This document shows positions 6,658 through 10,332 of a stretch of 10,332 nt of DNA, piece after piece (the first letter of the stretch is position 1; each line of letters begins with the position of its first letter). Below the pieces are notes generated by a model that was not told the DNA's origin, ran no database searches, and saw only the letters and a list, made by a program, of their open reading frames with translations. The stretch is from Desulfobacteraceae bacterium (GTDB taxonomy: Bacteria > Desulfobacterota > Desulfobacteria > Desulfobacterales > SURF-15), in contig QZKK01000256.1 in the NCBI GenBank assembly GCA_003599475.1, forward strand, positions 1-10,332. The letters are read 5' to 3'. The position numbers and the translations under genes are program-made.

Positions 6658-8388
6658 TCAACTCCCTAGGGTCGACAGCCAGCCGAGGACGCCCGTCAGT
6701 ACGAGATGGCTTTCGATTAAAAATTCCAGGCCGATCCCGGGGGACATGCGGCTCTGTTCGTATGCGGCGATCGAAAGGTAGAGAAGAACAGATACCAGCA
6801 TCAATACGAATCCCAAAGGCGAGATCCACCCGAGAAGGCTGGAAAAAAACAGAACCCCCATATTCAGAACGAGAATTCCTTTCAACAGACGCATGGTTGA
6901 CGCTTCCCCCAGGACGATCGGGAAGGTTTCCCGGCCGGTGATGCGATCGCCATGGATATCGAGAATATCGAAGAAGGCGGTTCGAACAAAGACCAGAGAA
7001 GCGGACCATAAAAAAACCAATAGGGTTCCGCCCGGAACCGCTCCGGACCGCATGATGGAGGGCACAATGGAGGTAACCAGTCCCCATCCCAGGGCAATCA
7101 GGACCGTTTTTGAACCGGGAATGTCCCGGATGCGCCGGTAGCGGCCTGTATGCAGTTGCTTCGGCACCAGTCGCAGATTGTAGGAAATGCCAAGCACGCT
7201 CATAAGAAGAAGAATGAGAAAGGCGAGCGGGCCGACATACGATGCGATGGCAAGTCCTGCCGCACCTGCGGCAACCGCGAGTGCGGTGAGGATTCCGCGA
7301 TTGCTTCTGTAAAAGGCTGCTCGATCCGGATCGTTGAACCGATCGGCTTTTCGACCGGTCAGGTGATTGAACGTGTGCATGGAGATGATATACAGCATGG
7401 AAACGAGCACAGGTGGGGACAGGTAGTCGAACCCCTGAAGCTTCAGACCGGTATAGCAGATGCTGCCTGCACCGAGCGCAAGATAGATGCTGGTCCACAG
7501 CAGGGTGCGCTGGAGATTGAAAAACATCACTCGCCAGCTCTTCTCGTTTTTCAGCAGCATGCCTTCACAGGACCGGTATACTTTCTTAATGATCCACTGC
7601 GGAGTCGAGGCTCCGGCGGTGATGCCGACGGTCTGAACGGAAGCGAATGCATCGGCAGGCAATTCTTCTTCAGTTTCGACATGGTAGACCGGCTTCCCGG
7701 ATTCCCTGACGATCTGGGCCAGACGGGTCGTGTTTCCGCTGTTGTGCCCGCCCACCACCACGACGGCATCCACCGAATCCGCGATCTGTCTTACCTCCGC
7801 CTGGCGCTTGTCGGTCGCATTGCAGATGGTGTTGAATATCTTGTAATGAGGGGCGTTATCTCTTGCCCAGGCTTGAATTTCTTGAAACAGGCGGCTGTTT
7901 TGAGTGGTCTGGGCAACAACGATTCCCTTTTCGAAGAGCGGAATGGCAGAGAGGCCCTCGATATCCGCAGCAACCCGCCCCTTTCCATTTGCATACCCCA
8001 TGAGTCCGACGACTTCCGGATGATCCTTGTCGCCGATGATAATGGATGCATACCCCTTTCGGGTATGCGTGCGGATGATGGTCTGCACTTTGATCACGTG
8101 GGGGCAGGTGGCATTGAGGACCCTGAAGCCGGCATCCTGCAGCCGCTGCTGGGCCTCGGGAGGGACCCCGTGGGCGCGTATCAGAACGGTCCCTTCTCCT
8201 TTTTCAGGAATTTCGGTCATGACCGAAATTCCCTTCTCGTTTAGAATCGACAACACCTGCGGGTTGTGGATCAAAGGTCCGTAAGTATAGATAGGCGGGG
8301 AGTTGCGCGTCGAGGCCTGCAGGACCATATCGACGGCCCGGCGAACCCCCATGCAAAATCCTCCGGTTTTGGCAACGATAATCTTCAT
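6658..8388 (-). CDS. ispH: IspH (HMBPP reductase) fused to a UbiA-family prenyltransferase
   Basis: A 576-residue two-domain protein. Residues 1 to about 280 are a complete IspH, which reduces HMBPP to IPP and DMAPP in the last step of the MEP pathway. Its [4Fe-4S] cysteines are C12 (GGFCMGVRRAV), C95 (NATCPHV) and C189 (NTICNAT). Active-site H41, H73, H123 and E125 (DHPEV), the NSGNT loop (216-220) and GITAGASTP (255-263) are also present. From about 290 to the end there are eight or nine membrane helices of the UbiA type. The second Asp motif is intact (D474, D477, D481, followed by GRETFPIVLG). The first Asp motif is degenerate (N341-H, then G345, D349, D353). UbiA enzymes attach prenyl chains to quinone or lipid acceptors; the acceptor here is unknown. 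ATG 8388 was chosen over an extension to 8472 because MKIIVAKTGGFC is the normal IspH beginning, and it overlaps the upstream stop (ATGA). IspH alone is usually a little over 300 residues. Confidence 0.88.
   Translation of the reverse strand: MKIIVAKTGGFCMGVRRAVDMVLQASTRNSPPIYTYGPLIHNPQVLSILNEKGISVMTEIPEKGEGTVLIRAHGVPPEAQQRLQDAGFRVLNATCPHVIKVQTIIRTHTRKGYASIIIGDKDHPEVVGLMGYANGKGRVAADIEGLSAIPLFEKGIVVAQTTQNSRLFQEIQAWARDNAPHYKIFNTICNATDKRQAEVRQIADSVDAVVVVGGHNSGNTTRLAQIVRESGKPVYHVETEEELPADAFASVQTVGITAGASTPQWIIKKVYRSCEGMLLKNEKSWRVMFFNLQRTLLWTSIYLALGAGSICYTGLKLQGFDYLSPPVLVSMLYIISMHTFNHLTGRKADRFNDPDRAAFYRSNRGILTALAVAAGAAGLAIASYVGPLAFLILLLMSVLGISYNLRLVPKQLHTGRYRRIRDIPGSKTVLIALGWGLVTSIVPSIMRSGAVPGGTLLVFLWSASLVFVRTAFFDILDIHGDRITGRETFPIVLGEASTMRLLKGILVLNMGVLFFSSLLGWISPLGFVLMLVSVLLYLSIAAYEQSRMSPGIGLEFLIESHLVLTGVLGWLSTLGS
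8048..8068. repeat. 8-bp hairpin inside the ispH region
   Basis: GCATACCC (8048-8055), a five-base loop, and the exact reverse complement (8061-8068). It lies in the IspH coding region about 140 bases from the 26-bp palindrome. A stem of this size can arise by chance in 10 kb. Confidence 0.55.
8207..8232. repeat. Perfect 26-bp palindrome inside the ispH region
   Basis: The left arm GGAATTTCGGTCA (8207-8219) is followed directly by its exact reverse complement (8220-8232), with no spacer and no mismatch. It falls within the codons for GISVMTEIP (residues 53-61), a variable stretch of IspH about 160 bases downstream of the start codon. It could be a protein-binding operator, a DNA cruciform or an mRNA structure near the start of the gene, but none of these is shown. 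Confidence 0.9.
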
Positions 8389-8906
8389 AGCTTTTCGATT
8401 TTGGTCCGGGTGCGCCGGTCCTTCTTCGATCTCCTTCGCGTCGGGCCCTTTTTTTTGGTGGTTGGAACCCATCCGGACCGATCTTCCGGTTCCGGAACCT
8501 CTTCCTGACCCGCGACCGCAAGGGCGACGATCTCTTCGAATTGCGGCGATCCGATGGTCGCTGCGCCCTGGAGCGTCGCAAAATGGGCGATATCCCGGTC
8601 GGAGCTGACTACCAGTGCACGCTCTCTCTCGCGGGAGGCCATTCGCTTGATCACATTGTCGGCCGGCTCCCCTTTTCGGGAAAACCGGATATCGATGCCC
8701 TTGCGGTTGTCCCTCCCGGGCAGATCGATTTCAGCGTCCGTGCCGTCGAAGACGACGGTAATTTTGTGATGTTTGATCCTTTTGTAGGCGCCCAACGCAC
8801 CGATCAGCGCCTCTCTGGCCGATTGGAGATTCTGACGATCCAAGGCGCTGAACCGGTCCGACTGACGGATCAGGTTGTATCCATCGATGATGATATGAAC
8901 GGACAT
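8385..8906 (-). CDS. YacP-like NYN-domain (PIN-like) ribonuclease
   Basis: A 173-residue protein. Residues 1 to about 135 match the YacP/NYN family, which has a PIN-like nuclease fold. Acidic positions expected to bind metal are visible: D8 and N11 in IIDGYNLI, D54 in VVFDG, D83 in PADNVI, and D103/D105 in VVSSDRDI. Family members such as Bacillus Rae1 cut mRNA, in that case on the ribosome; the target here is unknown. The last 30 residues (about 144-173) form a strongly basic, probably disordered tail rich in Lys and Arg that could bind RNA. Its stop overlaps the ispH-ubiA start (ATGA), so translation is probably coupled. It begins 16 bases after the parB stop with a weak GGGG ribosome site. 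A run of eight A residues on the coding strand (8449-8456) lies in the tail. Confidence 0.8.
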   Translation of the reverse strand: MSVHIIIDGYNLIRQSDRFSALDRQNLQSAREALIGALGAYKRIKHHKITVVFDGTDAEIDLPGRDNRKGIDIRFSRKGEPADNVIKRMASRERERALVVSSDRDIAHFATLQGAATIGSPQFEEIVALAVAGQEEVPEPEDRSGWVPTTKKKGPTRRRSKKDRRTRTKIEKL

Positions 8907-8922
8907 CGAGGACCCCGCGAAA

Positions 8923-9813
8923 TTAAAACATCTTGTTGAACAGTTGTATCAGGCGATCCAGGTCGTCGTTGCCGTAGAAGTCGATCTCCACACTCCCGTT
9001 TTTCCCCTTCCGTTGGATCCGGACCCGGGTTCCGAACCGGCGGGAAAGCTCATCGGCGACATCGGAAAGGTAGCGATCTTCCGAATCGGGGGCCTGTCTG
9101 GTAGCTTTCTTTTTCTCCTTCAGTCTTTTTACCAGCGATTCCGTCTGCCGGACCGACAATCCTTTGGAGACAATCTCTTTCCAGGCTGCATGCTGCTGTA
9201 CGGTGGTGTCGGTACTCAGCAGCGCCCGGGCATGTCCCATACTGAGGACCCCTTCCTGAATGCTGTCCTTGATATTTTGCGGCAGATGCCGCAGCCGGAT
9301 GATGTTGGCAACGGCAGGCCGGCTTCTGCCGACCCGATCGGCGGCCTGCTCTTGAGTGAGACCGAATTCGACGATCAGGCGATGATACGCTTCCGCCTCT
9401 TCGATCGGGTTGAGATTCTCCCGTTGGATGTTCTCGACGATACTCATCTGCAGGGCTTCGGTATCGCCGGCTTCTCTCAGGACGACCGGCACCTTGCGCA
9501 GGCCTGCGATTCTTGCCGCCCTCAGGCGTCGTTCTCCGGCAATCAGCTCATAGCCGTTCTCAGAGCTTCTGACGACCAGGGGCTGCAGAATCCCCTGCTC
9601 CGCGATGGACCGGGACAGCTCCATCAATTCGGCCTCCGGAAAATGCCGGCGCGGTTGATAGGCGTTCGGGCGGATGCGATCGATGTCGCATTCGAAGTAG
9701 CCCGGATCGGTCCCCTGGGAGGCTTCACTAACCGGAATCAGGGAATCGAGCCCTCTTCCCAGGGCGACTTTCCTTTTTGTCTGATGATTTTTTTCCTTCA
9801 CGATATTTCCCAT
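8923..9813 (-). CDS. parB: Chromosome partitioning protein ParB (CTPase clamp)
   Basis: A 296-residue ParB/Spo0J of normal length and domain order. The N-terminal ParA-contacting segment contains ALGRGLDSLIP (17-27). The ParB/CTPase domain includes NAYQPRRHF (50-58), GERRLRAARIAGL (93-105) and ENIQRENLNPIEEAEAY (127-143). The helix-turn-helix that reads parS spans about 152-172 (LTQEQAADRVGRSRPAVANI). The C-terminal dimerisation domain ends in DDLDRLIQLFNKMF. ParB loads onto parS near the origin, slides as a CTP-dependent clamp, and drives segregation with ParA, which is encoded just upstream. ATG 9813 is used; its best ribosome site (AAGGA) lies 13 bases away, which is long. GTG at 9801 is an alternative start and would remove four residues. 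No parS site was found in the window. Confidence 0.95.
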   Translation of the reverse strand: MGNIVKEKNHQTKRKVALGRGLDSLIPVSEASQGTDPGYFECDIDRIRPNAYQPRRHFPEAELMELSRSIAEQGILQPLVVRSSENGYELIAGERRLRAARIAGLRKVPVVLREAGDTEALQMSIVENIQRENLNPIEEAEAYHRLIVEFGLTQEQAADRVGRSRPAVANIIRLRHLPQNIKDSIQEGVLSMGHARALLSTDTTVQQHAAWKEIVSKGLSVRQTESLVKRLKEKKKATRQAPDSEDRYLSDVADELSRRFGTRVRIQRKGKNGSVEIDFYGNDDLDRLIQLFNKMF

Positions 9814-9842
9814 TCGCTACAAGGAATCCTTTCGCCAAGCGA
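9814..9842. repeat. Dyad-symmetric sequence directly before parB
   Basis: AAGGA-A-TCCTT (9821-9831) is flanked by TCGCT (9814-9818) and AGCGA (9838-9842), which are also inverted copies of each other. The flanks are not equally spaced (2 and 6 bases). The element covers the parB ribosome-binding region, so folding or protein binding there could affect parB translation. This is inference from position. Confidence 0.4.
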
Positions 9843-9872
9843 CTTCATTTTTCGTATCTTAGACCTTCCACC

Positions 9873-9901
9873 GGGAATTGCACATTGGACATTCTGCATT
9901 G
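9873..9901 (-). repeat. Intergenic repeat, copy B (related copy at 5818-5846)
   Basis: Read on the minus strand, this 29-base stretch matches 5818-5846 in register, including the repeated CAATG units and the ending TCC/CCC. It lies in the 96-base gap between parA and parB. The opposite orientation and intergenic location of both copies suggest a dispersed element. Its function is unknown. Confidence 0.5.
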
Positions 9902-9909
9902 AAAATTTC

Positions 9910-10332
9910 CTAGGCTTCCAGGCGGCCGTCCATGATCTCTTTTGCCAGGTTGAAATAGCTGACAGCTCCGGCGGATGCGGCATCGTAGAGCAGAATCGGC
10001 TTGCCGAAGCTTGGCGCTTCCCCCAGCCTCACGTTCCGGGGGATCATCGTCTTGAACACCAGACCTTTGAAGTATTTCCCGGCATCTTCGGCAACCTGCA
10101 GGGACAGATTGGTCCTTCGATCGAACATCGTCAAAAGGATGCCGGCGATCTTCAACCTGGGGTTCAAGCTGCGCTTGATCCGTTTGACGGTTTGCAGGAG
10201 CTGGCCAAGACCTTCCAGAGCATAGAATTCACACTGAAGCGGAATCAGCAGGGAATCGGCAGCGGTCATGGCATTGATCGTCAAGAGGCTAAGAGACGGC
10301 GGGCAATCCAAAACGATATAATCGAAGGAATC
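9910..10332 (-). CDS. parA: Chromosome partitioning ATPase ParA (Soj), C-terminal part; start lies outside the window
   Basis: The last 140 residues of a ParA/Soj ATPase, cut by the window end. The visible part opens with [20 protein letters not shown], the Walker B region with its conserved [18 protein letters not shown] and GILLTMFD follow. The closing stretch is [21 protein letters not shown], which is typical of chromosomal ParA proteins. The P-loop half is missing. ParA binds DNA in its ATP form and is driven by ParB to move origins apart. The frame is open to the edge, so a TTG at 10311 is an ordinary Leu codon, not a start. parB follows after 96 bases in the same direction. Confidence 0.95.
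   Translation of the reverse strand, partial: DSFDYIVLDCPPSLSLLTINAMTAADSLLIPLQCEFYALEGLGQLLQTVKRIKRSLNPRLKIAGILLTMFDRRTNLSLQVAEDAGKYFKGLVFKTMIPRNVRLGEAPSFGKPILLYDAASAGAVSYFNLAKEIMDGRLEA

Noticed and set aside
6569..7498. 309-residue minus-strand frame overlapping ispH-ubiA
   Set aside because: It is an alternate frame of the same strand, rich in Arg/Ser/His/Cys, with no family match. The UbiA frame explains the region.
8090..8105. CACGTG core resembling a parS site
   Set aside because: Only the six-base core matches. The flanks do not fit the TGTTTCACGTGAAACA consensus, and it lies inside ispH.
7150..8244. 364-residue open frame on the plus strand opposite ispH-ubiA
   Set aside because: It has no recognisable motif and lies exactly antisense to a gene with all its catalytic residues, so it is a shadow of coding bias.
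8389..8472. 28-residue N-terminal extension of IspH
   Set aside because: It overlaps the NYN nuclease tail and reads as hydrophilic shadow sequence. MKIIVAKTGGFC is the usual IspH start.
1..10332. CRISPR arrays, tRNA or rRNA genes, insertion sequences, riboswitches
   Set aside because: I saw no regularly spaced repeats, transposase frames, or RNA-like conserved stretches. Nearly all bases are explained by protein genes.

Overview
The window looks like chromosomal DNA of a Gram-negative bacterium, most likely a deltaproteobacterium (Desulfobacterota, for example a Syntrophobacterales-type organism). This taxonomic guess is an inference. It rests on hopanoid-type envelope genes, a chromosomal ParAB pair, an IspH-UbiA fusion and moderately GC-rich coding DNA. 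The window is gene-dense, and no stretch over 300 bases lacks a gene.

Left half, plus strand: the 3' part of a broken radical SAM/SPASM gene (1-906) overlaps by ATGA an HpnN-like RND/MMPL lipid exporter (903-3659). Then come a TolC-family outer-membrane protein (3689-5053) and an MlaC/HpnM-type periplasmic lipid-binding protein (5130-5804). Together these could form an envelope-spanning lipid (hopanoid?) transport path: an inner-membrane pump, a periplasmic carrier and an outer-membrane component.

Right half, minus strand, reading leftward: parA (C-terminal part, cut by the window end), parB, a YacP-like NYN-domain nuclease, an IspH protein fused to a UbiA-type prenyltransferase, and an HpnG-like nucleosidase/phosphorylase. 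The last three are tightly packed (ATGA overlap, then a 6-base gap), so they probably form one transcription unit. IspH makes the C5 isoprenoid units, UbiA-type enzymes use the prenyl chains built from them, and HpnG trims adenosylhopane. The convergent blocks therefore share an isoprenoid/hopanoid theme. No squalene-hopene cyclase or HpnH is present in the window.

The two blocks converge across a 97-base gap (5805-5901). That gap carries a short repeat, and a related copy lies inverted in the parA-parB gap. The most striking non-gene signal is a perfect 26-bp palindrome inside the ispH coding region (8207-8232). A 10-bp-stem inverted repeat lies inside hpnG (6502-6525), and a run of G-tracts lies inside hpnN.
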